A stretch of 64,000 nt of DNA from RYN-230 sp963723595 (GTDB lineage Bacteria > Actinomycetota > Actinomycetes > Streptosporangiales > Streptosporangiaceae): assembly GCA_963723595.1 (NCBI GenBank), contig CAVRRQ010000006.1:1054001-1118000 (forward strand), given 5' to 3'. Position 1 is the stretch's first letter. Each line of letters starts with the position of its first letter. Below are positions 25,054-32,819 of this stretch, piece by piece. Made by a program: the position numbers and the translations under genes. Below the pieces are notes generated by a model that was not told the origin of the DNA, ran no database searches, and saw only the letters and a list, made by a program, of their open reading frames with translations.

Positions 25054-25998
25054 CTACTCGCTGCCGGCGATCGTGGTCAGGGCGTCGATCCCGCTGCCCC
25101 GCTCGCCGCGGGTCGCCCAGCGGTAGGCCACATAGCCCAGCGCCACGACGATGAGGGACATCACCAGCATGATCGTGCCCAGTGCGTTGAGCGCCGGGCC
25201 GCCGTTGCCGCCGTGCTGGGTGGAGTAGATGATCACGGACATCGGCGTGTTGCTCGCGTTCGAGGACAGCAGGTCCACGATGACGAAGTCGTCGATGACC
25301 CCGGAGAACACCAGCACGGCGCTGGCGAAGATGGCCGGGCCGAGCAGCGGGATCATCACCCGCCGCATGGTGGAGAGCTGGCTGGCGCCCAGGTCCGCGG
25401 CGGCCTCCTCGTACTGCCGGCCCAGGGTGACCAGCCGGGCCTGGACGATGATGGCCGGCCAGCTCACATTCCAGGTGACCAGCCCCAGCACCTCGGCCAG
25501 GGTGCCCAGGTGAACCGAGGTGAACAGCACCGTGAAGACGAAGAACATCGCGACGCCGAAGATCAGCTCCGGGATCACGAAGGACAGGATCATCACGTAG
25601 TTGAACGTCGAGGAGGTGAACCCGCGCCAGCGGTTGATGCCGAGCGCGAACGACACCCCGAGCGGGACCGCGATGATCGTGGTGAGCACGGAGAGCCGGA
25701 CGGTCTGGATGACGGCCGCGTGCAGCTGCGGGTTGTGCAGCACCGAGTTGACCGGGTCGCTGAAGTACCAGCGCCAGGAGAAGCCCTGCCAGGCGCTCTG
25801 CGACTTGCCGTTGTTGAACGAGAAGAGCACGGCGATGCCGATCGGCACCAGCGACCAGATCAGGTACAGCCAGGTGAAGCCCTCCAGGAACCAGGGATGG
25901 CCCCACGGGTTGCGGCGGGGCAGCAGGCGGGACAGGCCGCCGCGGGCCGCGGTGCCCGAAGGCTCGGCCGCCCGGGCCGGGGCGCTGGTCGCGGTCAC
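25054..25998 (-). CDS. potC: Spermidine/putrescine-type ABC transporter permease (PotC-like)
   Basis: The 314-residue protein has an Arg/Pro-rich N-terminus, then six hydrophobic segments. The permease EAA loop is visible as YEEAAADLGASQLSTMRRVM. Other family blocks are WQGFSWRWYFSDPVN and VLVFSGVIDDFVIVDLLS. It starts with GTG at 25998, sharing GTGA with the potB stop. This is the last gene of the potD-potB-potC operon. The partner ATPase is encoded at 19760. Confidence 0.88.
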   Translation of the reverse strand: MTATSAPARAAEPSGTAARGGLSRLLPRRNPWGHPWFLEGFTWLYLIWSLVPIGIAVLFSFNNGKSQSAWQGFSWRWYFSDPVNSVLHNPQLHAAVIQTVRLSVLTTIIAVPLGVSFALGINRWRGFTSSTFNYVMILSFVIPELIFGVAMFFVFTVLFTSVHLGTLAEVLGLVTWNVSWPAIIVQARLVTLGRQYEEAAADLGASQLSTMRRVMIPLLGPAIFASAVLVFSGVIDDFVIVDLLSSNASNTPMSVIIYSTQHGGNGGPALNALGTIMLVMSLIVVALGYVAYRWATRGERGSGIDALTTIAGSE

Positions 25999-26951
25999 GC
26001 TGCCTCCCGGGTGGACCGGTTCGTGGCGATCACGTAGTAGACCATCGGTATCAGCAGCACCAGGAGCAGGAGCATGGACAGTACCGCGCCCTGCCCCTCC
26101 AGCCCGGGCGTGCCGAGCTGGCCCTCGATCAGGTTGCCGATCATCGAGGTGCTCGCCGCGCCGGACATGAGCTGGTTGGTGAAGTAGTCGCCGACCATCG
26201 GCAGCACGGTGATCAGCATGCCGGTCAGGATGGGCTGGCGGGACAGCGGCAGGGTGACCCGGGTGAAGGTCTGGATCCGGTTCAGGCCGAGGTCGCGTCC
26301 GGCCTCGATGAGCGCCGGCTCGATCCGGTCCAGTCCCGCGTACAGCACCAGGATCAGGTACGGGATATAGCCGTAGACCAGGCCCAGCACCACCGTGTAC
26401 CAGTGGCCGCCGAGCCAGTTCACGGGCTGGGAGATGAGCCCCAGGCTGGACAGGGCCTTGTTCACGTAGCCGGTGGTCTGGAGCAGGTCGATCCAGGCCA
26501 GCATGCGCATCATGTAGCTGATCCAGAAGGGAGCGATCAGCAGGATCAGGAACAGCGCCTTGCGGCGGCCGGAGAAGCGGGCCACGAAGTACGCCGCCGG
26601 GTAGGCGATGACCAGGGACAGCAGCGAGGCGAGCGCCACGTAGACAATGGTGCGCAGCACGATGGGCCCGGCGAACGAGGTCGCGCCGAACAGGTCGTGC
26701 CAGACGTTGATCACGTTGGAGGAGCTCCACGCGAACGGGTTCCAGACCGCGATCGGGGACTCGTACAGCCGGTTGAGCTGGCCCATGGCGATGGCCAGCA
26801 CCGCGTAGAACGGGACGATGAACAGCAGGGTGAGCCAGAGGATGCCAGGCAGGGCCAGCAGCACCCAGAACAGCCGGCTCTGCCGGGCGGGCTTCTGGCC
26901 GCCGCCCCGCGGCCGCGGGACCGCTCGCGGCATCCCCGGCGGTGCTGTCAT
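25995..26951 (-). CDS. potB: Spermidine/putrescine-type ABC transporter permease (PotB-like)
   Basis: The 318-residue membrane protein has a first hydrophobic segment LFWVLLALPGILWLTLLFIV, then the PotB-type SFAGPIVLRTIVYVALASL and LAPFWISYMMRMLAWIDLL regions. The EAA loop is LIEAGRDLGLNRIQTFTRVT. GAGGGAGGG precedes the ATG. It follows potD by ten bases and overlaps potC by four. It forms the membrane channel with PotC for an amine-type substrate. Confidence 0.9.
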   Translation of the reverse strand: MTAPPGMPRAVPRPRGGGQKPARQSRLFWVLLALPGILWLTLLFIVPFYAVLAIAMGQLNRLYESPIAVWNPFAWSSSNVINVWHDLFGATSFAGPIVLRTIVYVALASLLSLVIAYPAAYFVARFSGRRKALFLILLIAPFWISYMMRMLAWIDLLQTTGYVNKALSSLGLISQPVNWLGGHWYTVVLGLVYGYIPYLILVLYAGLDRIEPALIEAGRDLGLNRIQTFTRVTLPLSRQPILTGMLITVLPMVGDYFTNQLMSGAASTSMIGNLIEGQLGTPGLEGQGAVLSMLLLLVLLIPMVYYVIATNRSTREAA

Positions 26952-26961
26952 GACCCTCCCT

Positions 26962-28220
26962 CTAAATTCCGTTGCTCACGACGAGCCAGGCCTGCTGCCA
27001 GAGGGCGTCCGCGTCCACCGGCAGCTGCAGCTCGCTGACCCCGCGCCGGAAGTAGGACGGCAGCACCGCGGTGGACATCAGGCTCTTGGGCAGCAGTTGT
27101 TCCTGGACCAAGCGCTGGGGCGTGCACGCGGTGAGCGGCTGCATGTAGCCGTTGAAGCTGATGTTCTCGAGCACGTTCGGCAGGTCGAGCAGGTAGTTCA
27201 GGAACAGGTGGGCCAGCACCGGGTTGGTGGCCGAGCGGAGCACCGTGTTGGTGTCGTTGGCCACCGGGCCCCGCCCGTCGGTGGGGAACCAGTAGCCGAC
27301 CGTCTCCACCGGGACGCCCTTGGGCATGTAGTACTGCGACGAGGCCATGTCCCCGGACCAGGCGTGGTGGATCCACGTCTGGCCGTCCGGCACCTCGGTG
27401 TAGTCGTTGTTGTCGATGTGCACGTCGACCAGGCGCGACAGGTCCTCCAGGGACCGGCGGGAGAGGGCGATCTGGTTCCGGTCGGTGGCGTTCAGGTCGT
27501 AGATCGGCCGTTCTTCATCAGCCCCAGGCTGATGCCCTCGCGGTAGTCGTCGAGGATGGCCACCTTGCCCTTGTACTTGGGCTGCCACAGCATGTTCCAC
27601 GGGTTCCGCATCGCGTACGGGTTCTCGGGCACCAGGTCTTTACGCCAGGAGATCCCGGTCGTGTAGATCGTGTACGGGACGGTGTACTGCCAGCCCCGGT
27701 CGTAGAACGGGTTGGTGAAGTCCGGCCAGGCCTGGCTGATGTTCGGGATGTAGCTGTGGTTCAGCGGCTGGACCAGCTTGGACTCGATCAGCTGGCCCAG
27801 CACGTCCACGGTCACGCCCATGAATACATCGAACGACAACCCGCTGCGCAGCTTGGACAGGGCCTCGTTCATCGTGTTGAACGTGGTCAGCTGGACCTTG
27901 CAGTTGTACTTCTTGGCGAAGTGGTTCAGGCAGGCCTGGTTGACGTACGCGACCCAGTTGAAGATCTGCAAGGTGGCGCCGCTCTCGGGCTGCAGGCCGC
28001 TGGCGATCGGCTTGTTCTCGCTGTAGACGGGCCACCGGACCGGGTTGTCCGGGCGGGGCAGCGGGACCGTGCCCGAGCCCGCCAGGGCGGGTGCGCAGGC
28101 GTCCAGCAGCGCGCCGCCGCCCAGGGCGGCCAGGCCGGCCCCCGTGCCCTTCAGGAAGCCACGGCGGGAGAACAGCGGCGGGCGGGACCCGTCCTTTGGC
28201 CAGCCTTCTCGCGGATGCAC
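26962..28220 (-). pseudogene. potD: Spermidine/putrescine-binding lipoprotein (PotD-like), frameshifted
   Basis: The N-terminal part has a twin-arginine motif (SRRGFLKGTG) and a lipobox (LLDAC), then family sequence TLQIFNWVAYVNQACLNHF and DVFMGVTVDVLGQL. It stops early near 27492. The remaining family sequence continues in another frame from IYDLNATDRNQIALSRRSL to the stop at 26962. Two bases (CG) sit where a codon is expected at 27505-27506, so one base is missing. It is either a recent mutation that would disable uptake or a sequence error. GTG 28220 has GGAGGAAG about 11 bases upstream. The upstream region holds a degenerate copy of the TetR operator. Confidence 0.85.
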
Positions 28221-28240
28221 CAGCTCGCTTCTTCCTCCGG

Positions 28241-28349
28241 GCTCTGCTCTTACTCCGGGGCTCTGGTCTTACTCCGGGGCTCCGCTCGGTTCCCCCGGAG
28301 CCTCAGGACCCGGGCCGCCAGCCGATGAATCCTGACTGAACGGTCCGTC
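28241..28349 (-). promoter_or_regulatory. potD leader: 20-bp tandem copies and a degenerate TetR operator (site 3)
   Basis: At 28334-28349 the sequence GACTGAACGGTCCGTC matches the site 2 operator in 14 of 16 positions, with the left arm intact. Between it and the gene lie two and a half tandem 20-base units (28241-28300, each with CTCTGxTCTTACTCCGGG). Placement before potD supports control of the transporter by the same regulator, presumably with weaker binding. Confidence 0.5.
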
Positions 28350-28461
28350 AATAACCGGTACTACTGCGACAGCATAGGCGCAAGGCTCTCCCGGCAAAAG
28401 GGTCACTCAGCAGGCGAAACACGACCGAAACCTCCGCGTTCAGGGTTCGCTCAGCGGAGGC

Positions 28462-29937
28462 TCAGCTCGTCACGGCCGTGGCGAACGCCCCGAAGTTGGA
28501 CACCAGCAGGTCAATGTCGGACTCGTCGTGCTGGACCGAGATGAGCCACTGCTCGATCTTGCCCCACGGCGGCAGGAACACGCCGCCGTTGTGCTGGAAG
28601 AGCCAGTGCGCGTGGCTGTACCGGTCGTCGATGCCGAGGAACCCGCGGTAGTTGCGGACCGGCTCGGGGGAGAACACCACGCAGCCCTTGGCCCCGACCG
28701 CCACCACGTGGGCCTCCAGCCCGGTCCGGGCGATCTCCCGCTCGATGCCGCGGACCGCTCGCTCCCGCAGCGCGTCGATCCGCTGGTACGCCTCGGGCGT
28801 GGCCACCTCGGTGAGCATGGCCCGGCAGGCGGCCACCGCGAGCGGGTTGCCGTTGAAGGTGCCGACCATCTCGTAGCCGTTGTCCGCGACGTGCGCCATG
28901 ACCTCGTCCGACCCGCCGACCGCGGCGATGGCCACGCCGCCGCCGATGGCCTTGGCCAGGCACATGATGTCCGGCGTTACCCCGGTCAGCCCGGTGGCGC
29001 CGCTGTAGCCCGCGGTCAGCCCGGTCTTGACCTCGTCGAAGGTGAGCAGCGCGCCGCGGGAGTGCAGCAGGTCCTTCAGCCCTTCCAGGAAACCCGGCTC
29101 GGGCTCGATGATGCCCGCGTTCATCATGATCGGCTCGATGATCATCCCGGCGACCTGGCCGGGGTGCTCGTCCAGCAGGCGCTCGACGCTGGCCAGGTCG
29201 TTGAAGGTGGCCACCAGGGTGAGCTTCATGATCGCCTCGGGGATGCCCGTGCTGGACGGGGCCTGGGCGGGCCGGTCCGCCGGGCCGGCCTCGTCGGCCT
29301 CGGGGGTCACCGACACCTGGACCGAGTCGTGGTGGCCGTGGTAGCAGCCCTCCACCTTGATGATCAGGTCGCGGCCGGTGATCGACCGCATCAGGTGCAC
29401 GGCGTCCATGGTGGCCTCGGTGCCCGAGTTGCCGAACCGCCACAGCGGCAGGCCGAACCGGCGGGCGAGTTCCTCGCCGACCGCCACCGCGTTCTGGGTC
29501 GGCTGGGCGAAGTGCGTGCCGAGGCCGACCTGGCTGTGCACCGCTTCCACGATGGCCGGGTGGGCGTGGCCCGCCAGCGCCGCCCCGTAGCCGCCGTGCA
29601 GGTCGACGTACTCGTTGCCGTCCACGTCGTAGATCTTGGAACCCTTGCCGTGGCTGAGCCAGACGGGCTGGGGGACGGTGATCTGCCAGCTGGAGGTGAC
29701 TCCGCCGGCCAGGCTGTGGCGGGCACGGCCGGCCATCCGGGCCGACTCAGGCTGCCGCTCGACGAAGATCTTTTCCTGCTGGGCGATGACGGTGCTGAGG
29801 TCATAGCTGGTGAGGCCGGCTTGGGCGGTGATGCTCGTGGGACCGTCTTCGGCGGCGGCGCTAGTGGGATCGTCTTGGGCGGCGACGCTGGTGAGATCGT
29901 CGGAAAGCCGCGGAGGGCTGTCCTGCTGACTCGGCAC
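28462..29937 (-). CDS. Class III PLP-dependent aminotransferase (glutamate-1-semialdehyde aminomutase-like)
   Basis: The core shows the class III pattern: DVDGNEYVDLHGGYG, FGNSGTEATMDAVHLMRS for phosphate binding, YHGHHD, MIIEPIM, LLTFDEVKTG and the PLP lysine in CLAKAIGGGVAIAAVGG. An N-terminal extension of about 45 residues contains three degenerate repeats of PTSxxAQ/AxDG. GTG 29937 is preferred because GAAGGAG lies seven bases upstream; GTG 29952 abuts the operator. It is monocistronic, with site 2 of the TetR-type operator over its -10 box. Acting on a terminal amine it would yield an aldehyde, which fits the adjacent transporter and oxidoreductase genes. Confidence 0.88.
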   Translation of the reverse strand: MPSQQDSPPRLSDDLTSVAAQDDPTSAAAEDGPTSITAQAGLTSYDLSTVIAQQEKIFVERQPESARMAGRARHSLAGGVTSSWQITVPQPVWLSHGKGSKIYDVDGNEYVDLHGGYGAALAGHAHPAIVEAVHSQVGLGTHFAQPTQNAVAVGEELARRFGLPLWRFGNSGTEATMDAVHLMRSITGRDLIIKVEGCYHGHHDSVQVSVTPEADEAGPADRPAQAPSSTGIPEAIMKLTLVATFNDLASVERLLDEHPGQVAGMIIEPIMMNAGIIEPEPGFLEGLKDLLHSRGALLTFDEVKTGLTAGYSGATGLTGVTPDIMCLAKAIGGGVAIAAVGGSDEVMAHVADNGYEMVGTFNGNPLAVAACRAMLTEVATPEAYQRIDALRERAVRGIEREIARTGLEAHVVAVGAKGCVVFSPEPVRNYRGFLGIDDRYSHAHWLFQHNGGVFLPPWGKIEQWLISVQHDESDIDLLVSNFGAFATAVTS

Positions 29938-29955
29938 GGTGCGCTCCTTCACGCT

Positions 29956-29997
29956 GACTGAACGTTCAGTCTAAATGTGCAGGTGCGGGCCTGGCAA
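29956..29997 (-). promoter_or_regulatory. Promoter and TetR-type operator, site 2
   Basis: On the minus strand TTGCCA (29997-29992) and TAGACT (29973-29968) are 18 bases apart. The perfect 16-bp palindrome GACTGAACGTTCAGTC (29956-29971) overlaps the -10 box exactly as at site 1. The flanking TA before the left arm is also shared. Confidence 0.75.
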
Positions 29998-30031
29998 GAG
30001 GGCGGGCGTGGGTGCCGGCGGTGTGGCTGGG

Positions 30032-30107
30032 GCGACGTTTCCCGCGCACGGTGCGGATGAGGAGGTGATTTGCCCGGTATGGGCGCACCGTGCGCGGGAA
30101 ACGTCGC
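30032..30107. repeat. Perfect 24-bp inverted repeat
   Basis: A 24-base arm (30032-30055, starting GCGACGTTTCCCGCGCACGG) is matched perfectly in inverted orientation at 30084-30107, around a 28-base AT-richer loop. It sits between the divergent promoters of the aminotransferase and padR genes. It is too large for a normal operator and no transposase is near. It may be a MITE-like or REP-like element. Confidence 0.8.
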
Positions 30108-30225
30108 GCGGCCGGGTTCGCGGGAGGCGCGAGACGGGAGTGCTGGGCACGACCGGCCAGCTCGCTGGGTCGGGGCGACGCGGGGACTGACTCCCTGGGT
30201 TGACGTCACCCCCGGGAGTGCTCGC

Positions 30226-30256
30226 TTGCCGGGATACGTTGATCACCGATACGTTG
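30226..30256 (+). promoter_or_regulatory. padR promoter with direct repeat GATACGTTG
   Basis: GATACGTTG occurs at 30233-30241 and 30248-30256, 15 bases apart. TTGCCG (30226-30231) and ATACGT (30249-30254) have the spacing of a -35/-10 pair, placing transcription at or next to the ATG at 30262, so the mRNA may be leaderless. The repeat would let a PadR dimer block this promoter. Confidence 0.45.
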
Positions 30257-30261
30257 CGGGC

Positions 30262-30651
30262 ATGCGTGATCCGCTTCGCGAGCCCACTTTCATGATCCTG
30301 GCCGCGCTGGCCCCCCGGCCGCTGCACGGGTACGCGATCATCGGTGAGGTGGCCGAGCTGTCCGGCGGGCGCCTGACGCTGCGCCCCGGCACCCTCTACG
30401 GCGCGCTGGACCGGCTGGGCGAAGAGGGGCTGCTGGAGCCGGACCACGAAGAAGTGGTCGACGGCCGGCTGCGCCGCTACTACCGGCTGACCGACGACGG
30501 GGCGGCCGTCCTGGAACATGAGGCCGCCCGGCTGCAGCGCAACGCCGACGCCGCGCGGGGACGGCTGGCCCGCCGGCAGTCCCGCCGCGCGGGATCAGCC
30601 GGCCCGGTGCTGCCGGGAGTGGTGCCGCGGCCTGCCGGAGGCCTGGTCTGA
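30262..30651 (+). CDS. PadR-family transcriptional regulator
   Basis: The 129-residue winged-helix protein starts MRDPLREPTFMILAALAPRP, then HGYAIIGEVAELSGGRLTL, the recognition segment PGTLYGALDRLGEEGLLEPD and wing DGRLRRYYRLTDDGAAVL, the PadR pattern. No Shine-Dalgarno precedes ATG 30262, in line with a leaderless start. No partner gene is coupled to it; such regulators often control transporters or membrane stress genes. The C-terminal helix is short, and the final residues (PVLPGVVPRPAGG) are not helix-like. The 172 bases after it (30652-30823) show no gene. Confidence 0.85.
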   Translation: MRDPLREPTFMILAALAPRPLHGYAIIGEVAELSGGRLTLRPGTLYGALDRLGEEGLLEPDHEEVVDGRLRRYYRLTDDGAAVLEHEAARLQRNADAARGRLARRQSRRAGSAGPVLPGVVPRPAGGLV

Positions 30652-30823
30652 CCCTGGGTGCCGAAGTCGGCATCGATTCCCCCTTTCCTTACGGATCTGG
30701 GGACTGCGAACAAGCCAGCAGCAGCCCTAGCCAGCGGCACTTGGCGTGTCGGCTGACATGCAGTCCTTGTGGAGGCATGAGTTGCCCTGTGTCAACCCCT
30801 GGGTCAGGCATAAGCTCAGGCAT

Positions 30824-31411
30824 CTAACGGTCCTTTCGCGCGAGTGAGCCGCCCGGGTGATCGGCCCCCGCGTCGAGGCCATGTCCGCCGGTCCCGGGAC
30901 CGTCACCACCGGAGGCGCCGAGGCTGGCGGCGAAACGGTCCAGGATGCGGGTCCAGCCGGAGGAGTAGGTGCCCGAGGCGTAGCCGCCGGGCAGCGCGCA
31001 GTCCTGGGCCAGCTGCTCGTCGGTCATCGCCTCCCAGCCGCGGTGCTCGACCGTCACCCGGGTCAGGGCCGGGCCGAGGGCGGCGAAGGAGAACTCGACC
31101 TCGGTGGGCAGCGGCGTCCCGGTCCAGGTCATCACGAAACGCTCGGGCGGCTCCCAGGCCAGCAGCTCACCCCAGTCCAGCTCGCTGCCGTCCGCCCAGG
31201 TCTCGTAGACCCGGCCGCCGGCCCGCGGTTCCACGGTCACGTCCCGGACCCGGTCCTGACCGGCGGAGAACGGAACGGCAGGCCACCAGGCGCCAATGGT
31301 CCGCACGAACGTGTCGAACGTGTGCCGGGCGTCGCTGCGGACGGTGGTGGACTGGCGCACCGGCGGGCGGCGCAGGACCGTCACCCGGTCCGGCCGGGGT
31401 GGCTGGCTCAC
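30824..31411 (-). CDS. SRPBCC/AHSA1-family protein
   Basis: The 195-residue protein has the Bet v 1-like AHSA1 pattern: HTFDTFVRTIGAWWPAVPFS, GRVYETWADGSELDWGELLAW, PPERFVMTWTGTPLPTEVEF and VEHRGWEAMTDEQ. GTG 31411 lies seven bases after the ArsR stop. The ArsR-SRPBCC pairing is common in actinobacteria and often concerns small hydrophobic ligands; function is unassigned. It ends with a Gly-rich tail. Confidence 0.85.
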   Translation of the reverse strand: MSQPPRPDRVTVLRRPPVRQSTTVRSDARHTFDTFVRTIGAWWPAVPFSAGQDRVRDVTVEPRAGGRVYETWADGSELDWGELLAWEPPERFVMTWTGTPLPTEVEFSFAALGPALTRVTVEHRGWEAMTDEQLAQDCALPGGYASGTYSSGWTRILDRFAASLGASGGDGPGTGGHGLDAGADHPGGSLARKDR

Positions 31412-31418
31412 CGGACTA

Positions 31419-31790
31419 TCACCCGGCCTGCGCGGACGGGCTGGCGTCGCTGAGGCCCCGGTCGGCCTCCACGATCTGGCGGGCGGCATCCAGGGAGGCC
31501 GCCCACATGTCGTCCAGGAACTCTCGCAGCCCGTCCAGACCCTCGGGCCGGGCCCGGTACAGCCGCCTGGTGCCCTCCCGTCGCTCGGTCAGCAATCCGG
31601 CGTGCCTCAGCACGCTCAGGTGCTGGCTGATCGCGGTCCTCGTCACGTCGAACGCAGCGGCGATCTCCCCCGCGGCCAGCTCGTCGTCGGCGACGAGCCT
31701 CAGGATGGCGCGGCGGCGTGGCTCGGCGATCGCCTTCAGGGCCTCGTCAGCCGCCTGCTCGCCCGGGGCATCCCGCGGTGCGACGTTCAT
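31419..31790 (-). CDS. ArsR-family transcriptional regulator
   Basis: The winged-helix core reads ALKAIAEPRRRAILRLVADD, ELAAGEIAAAFDVTRTAISQHLSVLRHAGL and REGTRRLYRARPEGL. It lacks the metal-binding CVC motif of true arsenic sensors. ATG 31790 has GGGAGGAG nine bases upstream; a longer frame reaches 31859 but would run into the palindromic operator. It is followed by an SRPBCC gene in the same operon and probably represses that operon through the 31859-31882 palindrome. Confidence 0.87.
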   Translation of the reverse strand: MNVAPRDAPGEQAADEALKAIAEPRRRAILRLVADDELAAGEIAAAFDVTRTAISQHLSVLRHAGLLTERREGTRRLYRARPEGLDGLREFLDDMWAASLDAARQIVEADRGLSDASPSAQAG

Positions 31791-31858
31791 GCCGGGCGGC
31801 TCCTCCCGTGGCGCCCCGCGGACGGCGCAGGCATCCGGCGGCGCAGGACCTTGTGACA

Positions 31859-31882
31859 ACTCTCGCTAACGTTAGCGAGAGT
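31859..31882. promoter_or_regulatory. 24-bp perfect palindrome, likely ArsR operator
   Basis: The sequence centred at 31870/31871 (core CTCGCTAACGTTAGCGAG) is a perfect 24-base palindrome. A further half copy, AACGTTAGCG, follows at 31884-31893. It lies 69 bases before the ArsR start and also overlaps the last codons of the DUF3054 gene on the same strand. Confidence 0.75.
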
Positions 31883-32255
31883 GAACGTTAGCGTCAACTG
31901 TCATAAGTCTTGGGACGACCATGCGCCACACCACCCGCCAGCCGAGCTGGAACAGCCCGAGGAAAGCCAGCGCGACCAGGATGAACGCGAACGCGGTGCC
32001 CTGGCCCGCAAGGACCCGCAGCGCCATGCCGATGGCCACGGTGCCGAGCCACACGCCGAGGCCGGTCGGCACCAGCGCGAGCGGCCGCCTCCAGAACCTC
32101 GTCGCCACCATCCCCGCCGCCGCGCCGGCGGCGAACGGCCAGAACGTGTCCCACAGCCCGGTCAGGGCGCCGCCCGCGTGGTGATTGGCCCGTCCGATCA
32201 CGACGAAGAGCAGCACGCAGCAGAAATCGGCGAGGGCCGCGCCAGCAGAACGCAT
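31872..32255 (-). CDS. DUF3054-family membrane protein
   Basis: The 127-residue protein has four hydrophobic segments (ALADFCCVLLFVVIGRANHH, FWPFAAGAAAGMVATRF, ALVPTGLGVWLGTVAIGMAL, AFILVALAFLGLFQLGWRVV) and the GRANHH sequence seen in DUF3054 proteins. Function is unknown. ATG 32255 gives the usual family length; a 21-residue upstream extension looks non-coding. Its 3' end lies over the operator of the downstream arsR gene. Confidence 0.8.
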   Translation of the reverse strand: MRSAGAALADFCCVLLFVVIGRANHHAGGALTGLWDTFWPFAAGAAAGMVATRFWRRPLALVPTGLGVWLGTVAIGMALRVLAGQGTAFAFILVALAFLGLFQLGWRVVWRMVVPRLMTVDANVHSR

Positions 32256-32366
32256 GCCGCCAGGGTAGTGCCACCTGGCGAAGACACGGTCCGGCCTGGA
32301 CACACTCCGGGCGTACACTCGCCCCGTGCCAGATCATCCGCCGGCGAGCACGGTTGTCCGAGGGCG

Positions 32367-32819
32367 ATGGCCCGGCTGCTGATCGTTCACCACACCGCCT
32401 CACCGTCCATGCAGGCGATGCTCGAGGCGGTGCTGGCCGGCGCGGGCACCGACGAGATCGAGGGCGTCGAGGTCGTGACCAGGCCCGCCCTGACCGCGTC
32501 CGCCGTCGACGTACTCGCTGCCGACGGCTACCTGCTGGGCACGCCGGCCAACATCGGCTACATGTCGGGCGCCCTCAAGCATTTCTTCGACGGGATCTAC
32601 TACCCGTGCCTCGAAGCGACCCAGCGCAGGCACTATGGCTTGTACGTGCACGGCAACAACGACACCGGGGGCGCGGTGCGGGCGGTGGAGGCCATCACGA
32701 CCGGGCTGCGGTGGCACCGCACCCGGCCGCCGGTCGCGGTCGCAGGCGAGGTCGGGCCTGAAGACCTGGAGGCGTGCTGGGAACTGGGCGCCACCGTCGC
32801 CGCGGAACTGGTCTCGTGA
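32367..32819 (+). CDS. Flavodoxin-family NAD(P)H-dependent oxidoreductase
   Basis: The 150-residue flavodoxin-like fold shows the FMN phosphate loop in IVHHTASPSMQAM, then DGYLLGTPANIGYMSGALKHFFD and LYVHGNNDTGGAVRAVEAI, typical of small flavodoxin-type reductases. The last four bases overlap the GTG of the PfkB-like gene (GTGA), so the two are translationally coupled. No Shine-Dalgarno is obvious. Confidence 0.85.
   Translation: MARLLIVHHTASPSMQAMLEAVLAGAGTDEIEGVEVVTRPALTASAVDVLAADGYLLGTPANIGYMSGALKHFFDGIYYPCLEATQRRHYGLYVHGNNDTGGAVRAVEAITTGLRWHRTRPPVAVAGEVGPEDLEACWELGATVAAELVS

Noticed and set aside
28334..28349. Calling site 3 a full-strength operator
   Set aside because: Two of seven positions in the right arm differ, so it is reported only as a degenerate site.
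28528..29961. A 477-codon plus-strand open frame
   Set aside because: It is antisense to the aminotransferase with no recognisable motif.
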